This document shows positions 44,409 to 52,593 of a stretch of 64,000 nucleotides of DNA, one piece after another. Position numbers and translations under genes: made by a program. Source of the stretch: Prevotella sp. (lineage in GTDB: Bacteria; Bacteroidota; Bacteroidia; Bacteroidales; Bacteroidaceae); NCBI GenBank assembly GCA_017470055.1, contig JAFUFD010000088.1, forward strand, positions 165,723-229,722. Direction: 5' to 3'. Below the pieces are notes generated by a model. It saw only the letters and a program-made list of their open reading frames with translations, had not been told where the DNA came from and ran no database searches. The first letter of the stretch is position 1. Each line of letters opens with the position of its first letter.

Positions 44409-47400
44409 ATGGGAAAGAGATTCGCCGAGCATAACGGCTTGAACTTGACGCAGGTGAACAATGATATCCTGCAGATGTGGAAGGAGAACAATGTGTTCCT
44501 CCGCTCTATTGACGAGCGTGAGGGATGTCCTCAGTTTGTGTTTTTTGAGGGACCTCCCTCAGCAAATGGACACCCAGGTATCCACCATGTATTGGCACGT
44601 TCTATCAAAGACACCTTCAATCGCTATAAGACGATGAAAGGTTATCAAGTGTACCGCAAGGCAGGTTGGGACACCCACGGACTGCCTGTGGAGTTAGGCG
44701 TGGAGAAAGAGTTGGGTATCACGAAAGCGGATATCGACAACAAGGAGAGTGAGCGTTATATCTCTACGGAGGATTATAATCGCAAGTGTCGTGAGAATGT
44801 GATGATGTACACTGCTGAGTGGCGGGAACTGACGGAGAAAATGGGTTATTTCGTAGACCTCGATCATCCGTATATCACATACGACAATAAGTATATCGAG
44901 ACTTTGTGGTGGTTGTTGAAACAGTTCTACCAGAAAGGACTCCTCTATAAGGGCTATACCATTCAGCCCTATTCGCCCGCAGCAGGAACAGGACTGTCTT
45001 CCCACGAGTTGAACCAGCCAGGTTGCTATCGTGATGTGAAGGACACCACCTGTACGGCGCAGTTCAAGATGAAGAACCCTAAGCCCGAGATGGCAGAGTG
45101 GGGAACCCCCTATTTCCTCGCTTGGACGACCACCCCTTGGACCCTTGCCGCTAACTCGGCACTCTGTGTTGGTCCGAAGATTGATTATGTCGCTGTGCAG
45201 ACCTATAATCCCTATACCGCAGACAAGGTGACACTGGTTCTTGCCGAGGCTCGTCTGAATGCATACTTGCCCGCTGAGGGTGTTATCACCGACGGTGGTG
45301 AGTTGCCCGAATACAAGAAAGGTGAGAAACAGATTCCCTACCGCATCGTTGCCCGTTACAAAGGAACAGACCTTGTCGGCATGGAGTATGAGCAGTTGAT
45401 GCCAGCCATCAAACCGATGGGTGACGCTTTCCGTGTGATTCCTGGTGACTATGTGACGACAGAGGATGGTGCCGGTATCGTGCATATCGCTCCTAACTTT
45501 GGTGCTGATGATGCTTTTGTGGCAAAGAAGGCAGGTATCTGTCCTATCGTCCTGATTGACAAGAAAGGCGCAGAGCGTCCTGTCGTCGACCTGCAAGGAA
45601 AATACTATCTTGTGGAGGATCTCGATGCCGATTTCGTGAAAAACTACGTGAATGTCGAGGAGTGGAATAAGTTCGCTGGACGTTATGTGAAGAACGCCTA
45701 TGACGACACACTGACCGACAAGGATGAGACGCTGGATATCTCCATTTGTATGGACCTCAAGGCACAGAACAAGGTATTTAAGATAGAGAAGCATGTGCAT
45801 AACTATCCGCATTGCTGGCGTACCGACAAACCTGTGCTCTACTATCCCTTGGACTCATGGTTTATCAAGTCGTCGGCTTGTAAAGAGCGCATGAGTGAAC
45901 TCAACAAGACAATCAACTGGCAACCAGAGTCTACGGGTACAGGACGTTTCGGCAACTGGCTCGACAACCTGAATGACTGGAACCTCAGCCGTAGCCGTTT
46001 CTGGGGTACACCTCTTCCCATCTGGCGCTCAGAGGACGGAGAGGAAATATGCGTTGGCTCCGTAGAGGAACTCTATAACGAGATAGAGAAGGCTGTAAAG
46101 GCTGGTGTTATGCCATCTAATCCCTTAAAGGATAAAGGCTTTGTGCCTGGTGATATGAGTCAGGAAAACTATGACAAGATAGATCTCCATCGTCCTTATG
46201 TGGATTATATCGTCCTTGTCAGCGAGAGCGGTAAGCCGATGAAGCGTGAGAGTGACCTGATTGATGTATGGTTTGACTCAGGTTCCATGCCATATGCGCA
46301 GATTCACTATCCTTTTGAGAACCGTGATGCTATCGATAAGAACAAGGCGTTCCCCGCAGACTTTATCAATGAGGGTGTCGACCAGACTCGTGGCTGGTTC
46401 TTTACCCTGCATGCTATCGCTACGATGATTTTTGACTCTGTAGCGTTTAAGAACGTGATATCCTCTGGACTGGTGCTCGATGCGAAAGGTAATAAGATGT
46501 CGAAGCACGTGGGTAATGTCGTCAACCCGTTTGAGATGATAGAGAAATACGGCTCTGACGCTGTGCGTCTCTATATGATGACTAACTCCGAGCCATGGGA
46601 TAACCTGAAGTTCGACCCAGAGGGTGTGGACGAGATACGTCGTAAGTTCTTCGGGACACTCTATAACACCTATTCTTTCTTTGCCCTTTATGCGAATGTG
46701 GATGGCTTTGTTCCGTCTGCTGCTGTGCCACAGCAACAGACAGAACGACCAGAGATTGATCATTGGATTCTCTCCTCCCTCAATACTTTGATAAAAAAGG
46801 TGACGGCAGAATTGGATAACTACGACCCGACCCGTGCTGGCAGACTCATTGACACCTTCGTCAATGATGACCTGTCGAACTGGTACGTCCGTTTGAACCG
46901 TAAACGTTTCTGGGGTAAGGAGATGAGTGATGACAAGCGTTCCGCTTATGAGACACTCTATACCTGTCTGTTGACTATCTCCAAACTCCTGGCACCATTT
47001 GCTCCGTTCTATGCCGACCAGTTGTATCGTGACCTCGGTGGAGAGAAAGACAGTGTACATCTGGATACGTTCCCCGTAGCAGACGAGTCACTGATTGACG
47101 CCGACTTGGAGGCTCGTATGGAGATGGCGCAGAAGATCACCTCAATGGTACTTGCCCTGCGTCGTAAGGTGAATATCAAGGTGCGCCAGCCACTGCAGAG
47201 TATCATGGTTCCTGCTACAGAAGAGCAGAAACGTCATATCGAGGCTGTCAAGGACCTGATTATGAACGAGGTGAATGTGAAGGAACTGAAGTTCGTGGAG
47301 GGAGCCGGTATCCTGGTGAAGAAAGTGAAGTGTAACTTCCGCACGATGGGTAAGAAGTTCGGTAAGATGATGAAGGCTGTCGCTGCCGCAGTGGATGCCC

Positions 47401-47837
47401 TGAGTCAGGAGCAGATCGCCGAGTTGGAGGCTAACGGACGCATTCATCTGGGGGCGCTGGAGAGTATTGACAATCTGGAGATACTCGCTGAGGATGTCGA
47501 GATTATCAGCGAGGATATTCCTGGCTGGCTCGTCTCCAACGAGGGTAGTCTGACTGTCGCTTTGGAGGTGGAACTGACTGAGGAACTGAAGCAGGAAGGT
47601 ATGGCACGTGAGATTATCAACCGTGTGCAGAACCTCCGTAAGGACGGTGGTCTTGAGATAACCGACCGTATCCATATTACCATTGCGCCCCATGCCGAGA
47701 TACAGAAGGCAGTGGAAGGCTTCGGTGACTATATCCGGACGCAGGTGCTTGCTGATGATATCACGATAGCACCTAACGAGGGTGTAGAAGTGGAGTTTGA
47801 TGACTTTAAACTGAATATTCAAATAACTAAATCTTAA
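44409..47837 (+). CDS. ileS: Isoleucyl-tRNA synthetase
   Basis: 1142 residues, the long form. Class I features: the HIGH-type motif in GPPSANGHPGIHHVLARSIK, the KMSKS-type motif in DAKGNKMSKHVGN, WDTHGLPVELGVEKELG and the CP1 editing region (FLAWTTTPWTLAANSALCVG, GAGIVHIAPNFGADD). WFFTLHAIATMIF and the anticodon-binding C-terminal half (NWYVRLNRKRFWG, PFAPFYADQLYRDL) follow. It charges tRNA-Ile and edits Val. A DksA-like gene starts 5 bases later. Confidence 0.97.
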   Translation: MGKRFAEHNGLNLTQVNNDILQMWKENNVFLRSIDEREGCPQFVFFEGPPSANGHPGIHHVLARSIKDTFNRYKTMKGYQVYRKAGWDTHGLPVELGVEKELGITKADIDNKESERYISTEDYNRKCRENVMMYTAEWRELTEKMGYFVDLDHPYITYDNKYIETLWWLLKQFYQKGLLYKGYTIQPYSPAAGTGLSSHELNQPGCYRDVKDTTCTAQFKMKNPKPEMAEWGTPYFLAWTTTPWTLAANSALCVGPKIDYVAVQTYNPYTADKVTLVLAEARLNAYLPAEGVITDGGELPEYKKGEKQIPYRIVARYKGTDLVGMEYEQLMPAIKPMGDAFRVIPGDYVTTEDGAGIVHIAPNFGADDAFVAKKAGICPIVLIDKKGAERPVVDLQGKYYLVEDLDADFVKNYVNVEEWNKFAGRYVKNAYDDTLTDKDETLDISICMDLKAQNKVFKIEKHVHNYPHCWRTDKPVLYYPLDSWFIKSSACKERMSELNKTINWQPESTGTGRFGNWLDNLNDWNLSRSRFWGTPLPIWRSEDGEEICVGSVEELYNEIEKAVKAGVMPSNPLKDKGFVPGDMSQENYDKIDLHRPYVDYIVLVSESGKPMKRESDLIDVWFDSGSMPYAQIHYPFENRDAIDKNKAFPADFINEGVDQTRGWFFTLHAIATMIFDSVAFKNVISSGLVLDAKGNKMSKHVGNVVNPFEMIEKYGSDAVRLYMMTNSEPWDNLKFDPEGVDEIRRKFFGTLYNTYSFFALYANVDGFVPSAAVPQQQTERPEIDHWILSSLNTLIKKVTAELDNYDPTRAGRLIDTFVNDDLSNWYVRLNRKRFWGKEMSDDKRSAYETLYTCLLTISKLLAPFAPFYADQLYRDLGGEKDSVHLDTFPVADESLIDADLEARMEMAQKITSMVLALRRKVNIKVRQPLQSIMVPATEEQKRHIEAVKDLIMNEVNVKELKFVEGAGILVKKVKCNFRTMGKKFGKMMKAVAAAVDALSQEQIAELEANGRIHLGALESIDNLEILAEDVEIISEDIPGWLVSNEGSLTVALEVELTEELKQEGMAREIINRVQNLRKDGGLEITDRIHITIAPHAEIQKAVEGFGDYIRTQVLADDITIAPNEGVEVEFDDFKLNIQITKS

Positions 47838-47842
47838 GTATT

Positions 47843-48223
47843 ATGGCTGAGAAAACACGCTATTCCGACGAGGAACTCGAGGAGTTCCGCCAGATTATTA
47901 ATGAGAAACTGGCACTCGCTAAGCGCGACTATGACCAGATGATGAATGTGTTGATGAATAAGGACTCTAATGATGTGGACGACACCTCTCCTACGTATAA
48001 GGCGCTGGAGGAGGGTAGTGCGACCCAGTCGAAGGAGGAGTTGATTCAGATGGCATCCCGTCAGCAGAAATTCATTCAGGGATTGAAGGCTGCCTTGGTG
48101 CGTATCGAGAACAAGACCTATGGCATCGACCGTATCACGGGCAAACTGATTCCAAAAGAGCGTCTGCGCGCCGTTCCCCATGCGACTTTGAGCGTGGAGT
48201 CAAAGATGGCTGGCAAGAAATAA
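47843..48223 (+). CDS. DksA/TraR-family protein without cysteines
   Basis: 126 residues. The N-terminal two-thirds form a long helical hairpin (SDEELEEFRQIINEKLALAK ... SKEELIQMASRQQKFIQGLK) with acidic residues at the tip (SNDVDDTS), as in DksA, which enters the secondary channel of RNA polymerase with ppGpp. The C-terminal part keeps the fold (ALVRIENKTYGIDRITGKLI, RLRAVPHATLS), but the usual four zinc cysteines are replaced by other residues: the protein has no cysteine at all. It may work zinc-free, as the zinc-independent DksA paralogues do. Starts 5 bases after ileS and abuts lspA. Confidence 0.85.
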   Translation: MAEKTRYSDEELEEFRQIINEKLALAKRDYDQMMNVLMNKDSNDVDDTSPTYKALEEGSATQSKEELIQMASRQQKFIQGLKAALVRIENKTYGIDRITGKLIPKERLRAVPHATLSVESKMAGKK

Positions 48224-48877
48224 ATGAAGGAAAGAAGCATCGCAAAACGCGGCTGGCTTGCCATTGCTATTGTGATGGCAATTCTTGCTATTGACCAGAT
48301 TATCAAGATCTGGGTGAAGACGAATATGACTCTTCATGAGCAGATTGAGATACTCTCTTGGTTTAAGATCGTGTTCATCGAGAACAACGGGATGGCTTAT
48401 GGCATGGAACTGGGCAGTAAACTGGTTCTCTCCCTTTTCAGAATTGTCGCTATCGGTATCCTGGGTTGGTATATTGCCAAACAGGTAAGACAGAAAGCAC
48501 GTTGGGGATATATCGTCTGTCTGTCCATGGTACTTGCTGGTGCGGCAGGTAATATCTTCGACTCCATGTTCTACGGTCTTGTCTTCAATGCCTCCTCAGA
48601 GTTCTACACCTCTTATTTCGTACCCTTCGGCACTGGTTATGCGCCGTTCCTGATGGGTAAGGTGGTGGATATGTTCTATTTCCCGCTCATTGTCACGACA
48701 TGGCCCGATTGGGTGCCGATGGTAGGTGGTAACACTTTTGTGTTCTTCAGCCCGGTATTCAATTTCGCCGACTCCGCTATCTCAGTGGGCGTCGTCCTCC
48801 TCTTGTTGTTCTATCGGAAAGAGATAGGCGAGATATCGATGAAGAAAGAAACGGAAAAGGTGTCGAATGAAGAATAG
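48224..48877 (+). CDS. lspA: Lipoprotein signal peptidase (signal peptidase II)
   Basis: 217 residues, longer than the ~165 of E. coli because of an insert between the conserved boxes (about 115-150: DSMFYGLVFNASSEFYTSYF). It is an aspartic membrane peptidase removing signal peptides of prolipoproteins. Four membrane segments; IENNGMAYGM is the N-x-G-x-A-F-type box, and the catalytic aspartates are in GKVVDMFYFPL and FNFADSAISVG. The ATG directly follows the stop of the DksA-like gene. The next gene encodes a lipoprotein, a substrate. Confidence 0.95.
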   Translation: MKERSIAKRGWLAIAIVMAILAIDQIIKIWVKTNMTLHEQIEILSWFKIVFIENNGMAYGMELGSKLVLSLFRIVAIGILGWYIAKQVRQKARWGYIVCLSMVLAGAAGNIFDSMFYGLVFNASSEFYTSYFVPFGTGYAPFLMGKVVDMFYFPLIVTTWPDWVPMVGGNTFVFFSPVFNFADSAISVGVVLLLLFYRKEIGEISMKKETEKVSNEE

Positions 48878-49832
48878 CCTCACTATCGTCCTCCTCATGA
48901 TAGCAATGATAGGCTGCAAGCCTACAGTGCCGTCAGAGTATATCCAGCCGGGTGACTTGGAGGATATCCTCTATGACTATCATGTGGTAAGGGCGATGGC
49001 TGATGAGGACCGTTCCAGGAGCAGGGAGGAGAACGACTATAACAAGAATGCCTATTTCCTTGCTGTCCTGAGGAAATATCATGTCACGGAGGCGGAGTTT
49101 GACTCCTCTTTGGTGTACTACTATTCCCATGCCGACCGTTTGAAGAATATCTATGAGAACGTGATGGAACGCCTGAATGATGATGCCAAGGCATTGGGCG
49201 CCTCTGTGGGTGACATCAACAAGTATTCCACCTATAGTGCGACGGGTGATACGGCAAATGTATGGCAGAACGAGACGGATCTGCTGCTGACGCCACAGCC
49301 CACTAGCAACCGGTACGATATCTATGTAAAGGCGGACACCTCTTATTATAAGGGCGACACGTTCATGTTCCAGTTCATGTCCGACTTCGTCTATCAAAGT
49401 GGTTCGAGAGATGCAGTCGTATGTCTCATCGCCAAATATGAGGGTGACAGCATTACCCAGACTATCAGTCATGTCTCCATGACGGGACAGTCACAGGTCC
49501 GTATTCCCCAGAATCGGGAAGGCAGGTTGCAGGAACTTCGAGGCTTTATCTATCTGAATAACAACGAGCATGGCAATGAGGTCAGGAAGATGTTATTCAT
49601 CAGCCAGATACAACTGATACGCTTCCATCAAAAAGAGAAAAAAGATGAACCAAGACCCAATGAGGAGAATAAGGCGGATAGCCTGCCCGGAGTTACTGAC
49701 AGTCCAAGGAGCGGTGTTGACACGACACGTCGTGGAACTCTTCAACGGGATAGTGGTAGGATATTATCCCCTGACAGAAGAACTCCCTTTCACCGAGTGG
49801 ACAAACAACCGCTTAAGCCTAAGGGAGGATGA
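48867..49832 (+). CDS. DUF4296 lipoprotein with an unusual overprinted C-terminal tail
   Basis: 321 residues. Lipoprotein signal (SLTIVLLMIAMIGCKPT, cysteine 17) and a DUF4296 domain at about 20-110 (PSEYIQPGDLEDILYDYHVV, AVLRKYHVTEAEFDSSLVYY). A second part up to about residue 258 is strand-rich. The last ~60 residues (from about KKDEPRPNEENK) are rich in Pro, Arg, Ser and Asp, without pattern, and lie on top of another gene in a different frame (49645-49878). One extra base in the A-run at about 49638-49643 would end the protein at a TGA (49646-49648) that overlaps the next ATG as ATGA. Overlaps lspA by 11 bases. Confidence 0.8.
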   Translation: MKNSLTIVLLMIAMIGCKPTVPSEYIQPGDLEDILYDYHVVRAMADEDRSRSREENDYNKNAYFLAVLRKYHVTEAEFDSSLVYYYSHADRLKNIYENVMERLNDDAKALGASVGDINKYSTYSATGDTANVWQNETDLLLTPQPTSNRYDIYVKADTSYYKGDTFMFQFMSDFVYQSGSRDAVVCLIAKYEGDSITQTISHVSMTGQSQVRIPQNREGRLQELRGFIYLNNNEHGNEVRKMLFISQIQLIRFHQKEKKDEPRPNEENKADSLPGVTDSPRSGVDTTRRGTLQRDSGRILSPDRRTPFHRVDKQPLKPKGG

Positions 49833-49878
49833 GCAAGGGGCGGTGACGCTTTGGAATGATGATAAACCTATTATATAG
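49645..49878 (+). CDS. Small protein (77 residues) overlapping the DUF4296 gene out of frame
   Basis: ATG at 49645 (or ATG at 49660, MRRIRRIACPELL). The sequence VVELFNGIVVGYYPLTEELP and FTEWTNNRLSLREDE reads like a real domain: strand pattern, then P-L-x-E-E-L-P-x-T-E-W. I recall small Bacteroidota proteins of the form 'hydrophobic strand, PLxEExxxTEW' next to envelope genes but have no name. It shares 188 bases with the DUF4296 frame. The stop is 3 bases before the transporter ATG, so it fits the operon spacing well. The domain-like sequence of this frame against the shapeless tail of the other suggests this one is the constrained gene. Confidence 0.6.
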   Translation: MNQDPMRRIRRIACPELLTVQGAVLTRHVVELFNGIVVGYYPLTEELPFTEWTNNRLSLREDEQGAVTLWNDDKPII

Positions 49879-49881
49879 CGA

Positions 49882-51135
49882 ATGATGAATCTGAAAGTAC
49901 GTTTAGCCGTCATGAACTTCCTGCAGTTCGCGGTATGGGGAGCATATCTGACCTGCATGGGTATCTATCTCACCAAGATAGGGATGGGTAGCCATATCGG
50001 CTCCTTCTTCGCCATGCAGGGTTTTGTCTCTATCTTCATGCCTGCGCTGATAGGTATCATCGCCGACCGTTGGATACCAGCCCAGCGTCTGTTTGGCTAT
50101 TGTCATTTGTTGGCGGGTATCTTCATGCTGATGGCTGGCTGGTATGGTTATCAGCAGGGCAACGAAGCCCAATTCCCGGTATTGTTCACTTTCTTCTCCT
50201 TAAGTATCGCTTTCTATATGCCGTCACTCGCCTTGTCATACTCCGTGGCTTATGGTATAATGGCAAGGGCAGGGATGGATACGGTGAAGGAGTTTCCTGC
50301 CATCCGTGTTTTCGGAACGATAGGTTTTATCGCCATGATGTGGCTGGTCGACGTGTTGGATTTTGAGCAGAACCAGTACCAGTTCGTGACGAGTGGCATC
50401 CTGAGTATCATCTTGTTCGTCTACTCTTTCTCGTTGCCTTCCTGTCCTGTCAACAAAGGCGCTGAGAAAAAGACCTTTGCGGACGCTTTAGGGTTACAGG
50501 CATTTTCGTTGTTCAAGCAGAAGAAGATGGCCATCTTCTTCATCTTCTCCATCTTCCTGGGTGTCAGTCTGCAGATTACCAACGGATTTGCCACTCCTTT
50601 CATTGACCATTTCCAAACTATCCCCGAGTATGTGGACTCCTTCGGAGTGAAATATCCGGTGGTATTATATTCTATCTCTCAGATTAGTGAGACCTGTTGC
50701 ATTCTGTTGATACCATTCTTTATGAGACGCTATGGCATCAAGAACGTGATGCTGATAGCCATGTTCGCCTGGGTACTCCGCTTTGCCCTGTTGGGTATTG
50801 GTAATCCTGGCGACGGTATCCTGCTTTTTGTCCTGTCGATGATTGTCTATGGAGTCGCCTTTGACTTCTTCAACATCAGTGGCTCCCTCTTTGTCGACAG
50901 GTCGGCACCTGCCCATCTTCGCTCCAGTGCACAGGGACTTTTCATGTTGATGACGAATGGTGTCGGTGCCACGATAGGTTCGCTGTGTGCCCAGCAAGTG
51001 GTGAACGCCCATACCTCCCCCGATGGAATTGTCGACTGGAACAGTTGCTGGTATGTTTTTGCCAGTTATGCCTTGTTGGTGAGCGTCGCCTTTGCCCTCA
51101 TATTCCGTCCAAAGAAGGAGGAAGTAATAGTATAG
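49882..51135 (+). CDS. Nucleoside:proton symporter-like MFS transporter
   Basis: 417 residues, about 12 membrane segments, major facilitator fold of the NHS (NupG/XapB) type: MNFLQFAVWGAYLTCMGIYL at the N-terminus, GFVSIFMPALIGIIADRWIP, 'SLALSYSVAYGIMARAGMDT', 'FPAIRVFGTIGFIAMMW', 'GVAFDFFNISGSLFVDR'. It probably takes up nucleosides; the exact substrate cannot be read from sequence. Between the 77-residue gene (3 bases) and rsmE (no gap). Confidence 0.88.
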   Translation: MMNLKVRLAVMNFLQFAVWGAYLTCMGIYLTKIGMGSHIGSFFAMQGFVSIFMPALIGIIADRWIPAQRLFGYCHLLAGIFMLMAGWYGYQQGNEAQFPVLFTFFSLSIAFYMPSLALSYSVAYGIMARAGMDTVKEFPAIRVFGTIGFIAMMWLVDVLDFEQNQYQFVTSGILSIILFVYSFSLPSCPVNKGAEKKTFADALGLQAFSLFKQKKMAIFFIFSIFLGVSLQITNGFATPFIDHFQTIPEYVDSFGVKYPVVLYSISQISETCCILLIPFFMRRYGIKNVMLIAMFAWVLRFALLGIGNPGDGILLFVLSMIVYGVAFDFFNISGSLFVDRSAPAHLRSSAQGLFMLMTNGVGATIGSLCAQQVVNAHTSPDGIVDWNSCWYVFASYALLVSVAFALIFRPKKEEVIV

Positions 51136-51855
51136 ATGAAAGAGACACGATATTTCTACGTACCCCAAGCCGCTCAGATGAGTGAGTTGCCACAGGATGA
51201 GGTGTCACATGCCGTGAAGGTCCTTCGTCTGGGTAGTGGCGACGAGATGATGCTGATGGATGGGGCTGGTACGTTCTATCGTGCGGAGGTGACGGTAGCC
51301 TCCAACCATCACTGTATGTATGCCATCCATGAGACACTGCCCCAGCAACGTCCGTGGCAGGGACATATCCATCTCGCCATAGCGCCCACCAAACTGATGG
51401 ACCGCATGGAGTGGATGGTGGAGAAAGCGGTGGAGATAGGTGTCGACGAGATTACCTTCCTCGACTGTCGCTTCTCCGAGCGAAAGGTGGTGAAGACAGA
51501 GCGGCTCGACAAGATTGTCGTGTCTGCGATGAAACAGAGCCGAAAGGCGTGGAAGACCGAACTGCATGGGATGACATCTTTTAAGGATTTTGTCACTGCG
51601 AATGCGGAGGGAGCGAGGTATATCGCCCACTGCTATGAGGAGGTGGAGCGCAGGAGTCTCTTTGACGAACTGCGACAACTGCCATCGGCGGAGCGTGTCA
51701 CGATATTAGTAGGACCGGAGGGCGATTTCTCCATCGACGAGGTGCGGGAGGCTGTCGCCCAAGGCTACCAGTCCATTCATCTGGGCAATAGCAGGCTGCG
51801 TACGGAGACAGCGGGCTTGGCTGCCGTGATGATGGCACGACTCAGAGATCATTGA
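51136..51855 (+). CDS. rsmE: 16S rRNA (uracil-1498-N3) methyltransferase
   Basis: 239 residues, normal length. SPOUT-class enzyme methylating U1498 of 16S rRNA. N-terminal PUA-like part (RYFYVPQAAQMSELPQDEVS, HAVKVLRLGSGDEMMLMDGA), then ALAPTK-like IHLAIAPTKLMDRMEWMVEK, AVEIGVDEITFLDC, 'RSR'-like SERKVVKTERLDKIVVSAMK, and the knot signature VTILVGPEGDFSIDEV with LGNSRLRTETAGLAAV. Starts immediately at the transporter stop. Confidence 0.96.
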   Translation: MKETRYFYVPQAAQMSELPQDEVSHAVKVLRLGSGDEMMLMDGAGTFYRAEVTVASNHHCMYAIHETLPQQRPWQGHIHLAIAPTKLMDRMEWMVEKAVEIGVDEITFLDCRFSERKVVKTERLDKIVVSAMKQSRKAWKTELHGMTSFKDFVTANAEGARYIAHCYEEVERRSLFDELRQLPSAERVTILVGPEGDFSIDEVREAVAQGYQSIHLGNSRLRTETAGLAAVMMARLRDH

Positions 51856-51875
51856 TATATAATATAATAAGGTAT

Positions 51876-52433
51876 ATGAAGAAACGACTGATGATATATG
51901 TCCTGTTGTCTTTGCTGTTGTCTCCTTGTGAGGCACAGCAGAAGATAAGGGATGTGTTCCTCCAGATGCCCGACAGTCTTCTGCCGTATCTGACGGAGAA
52001 CAACCGCCTTGACTTCCTCGATTTCATGGACTCTAACATGAAGGCGGAGGTGACTAACGAACTGGGTGGTAAGAGTGAGATGCTGTCCTTGTCCGACAGT
52101 GCGCTGGCAATACAGGTCAGTCCTGCCATGAAGGTTGTTATGCGTTTGATGCCCGTCACCGAGACGGTAGACAGTTGTCAGCAGGTAGTGTGTATGATTT
52201 CCACCTATGGCAAGGATGCTCCTGAGAGTCAACTTGCCGTGTATTCCGTCCGTTGGCGTCCGTTGTTGTCGGAACAATACCTGTCTGGTTTGCCCCGTCC
52301 CCCTTATGAGGCTTCCTTTGTGGAAGGTAGCACGTCGATTCGTCTCAAAGGTGTCGTCGCCTTGGATCCTATCGCTTACGAGGAGCAGCAAAAAATCGAA
52401 CCATGGTTAAAAAATATAGAATGGGTGCAATAA
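51876..52433 (+). CDS. DUF3256 secreted protein
   Basis: 185 residues from the ATG at 51876 (MKKRLMIYVLLSLLLSPCEA, signal peptide cleaved near AQQ). An in-frame upstream ATG would overlap rsmE and break the signal peptide. The mature part (IRDVFLQMPDSLLPYLTENN, RLDFLDFMDSNMKAEVTNEL, 'LSDSALAIQVSPAMKVVMRL') matches the DUF3256 family of Bacteroidales, periplasmic or outer-membrane-associated proteins of unknown role. Last gene of the 41.2-52.4 kb + strand run. Confidence 0.8.
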   Translation: MKKRLMIYVLLSLLLSPCEAQQKIRDVFLQMPDSLLPYLTENNRLDFLDFMDSNMKAEVTNELGGKSEMLSLSDSALAIQVSPAMKVVMRLMPVTETVDSCQQVVCMISTYGKDAPESQLAVYSVRWRPLLSEQYLSGLPRPPYEASFVEGSTSIRLKGVVALDPIAYEEQQKIEPWLKNIEWVQ

Positions 52434-52477
52434 GTACTAAAAATACGTTAAATACGTATTAATTGTTATAACAACAC

Positions 52478-52584
52478 TTGCAAGGAATAAAATAATATTC
52501 GTATTTTTGCAATGTGTTTTTCATGGTATTAGATTATTAAGGTTAATGAAAGATTGATTGTCGTGAGACAATCATTCTTTTTTT
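52478..52584 (+). ncRNA. Candidate small RNA: promoter and terminator with no gene between
   Basis: TTG at 52478-52480, 21 bases, TATTTTTG at 52502-52509 form a promoter. A strong intrinsic terminator follows at 52555-52584: TGATTGTC, loop GTGA, GACAATCA, TTC and seven Ts. A transcript of about 65-70 bases from near 52516 would contain only tiny frames (5 and 3 codons). The next gene (ispE) is on the other strand, so the promoter serves no gene. It may also simply be the terminator of the DUF3256 operon with a fortuitous promoter. Confidence 0.45.
52555..52584 (+). terminator. Intrinsic terminator
   Basis: Perfect 8-bp stem (52555-52562 with 52567-52574), tetraloop GTGA, then TTC and T7 at 52578-52584. 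Acts rightward only. Confidence 0.85.
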
Positions 52585-52593
52585 ATGCCCTTT

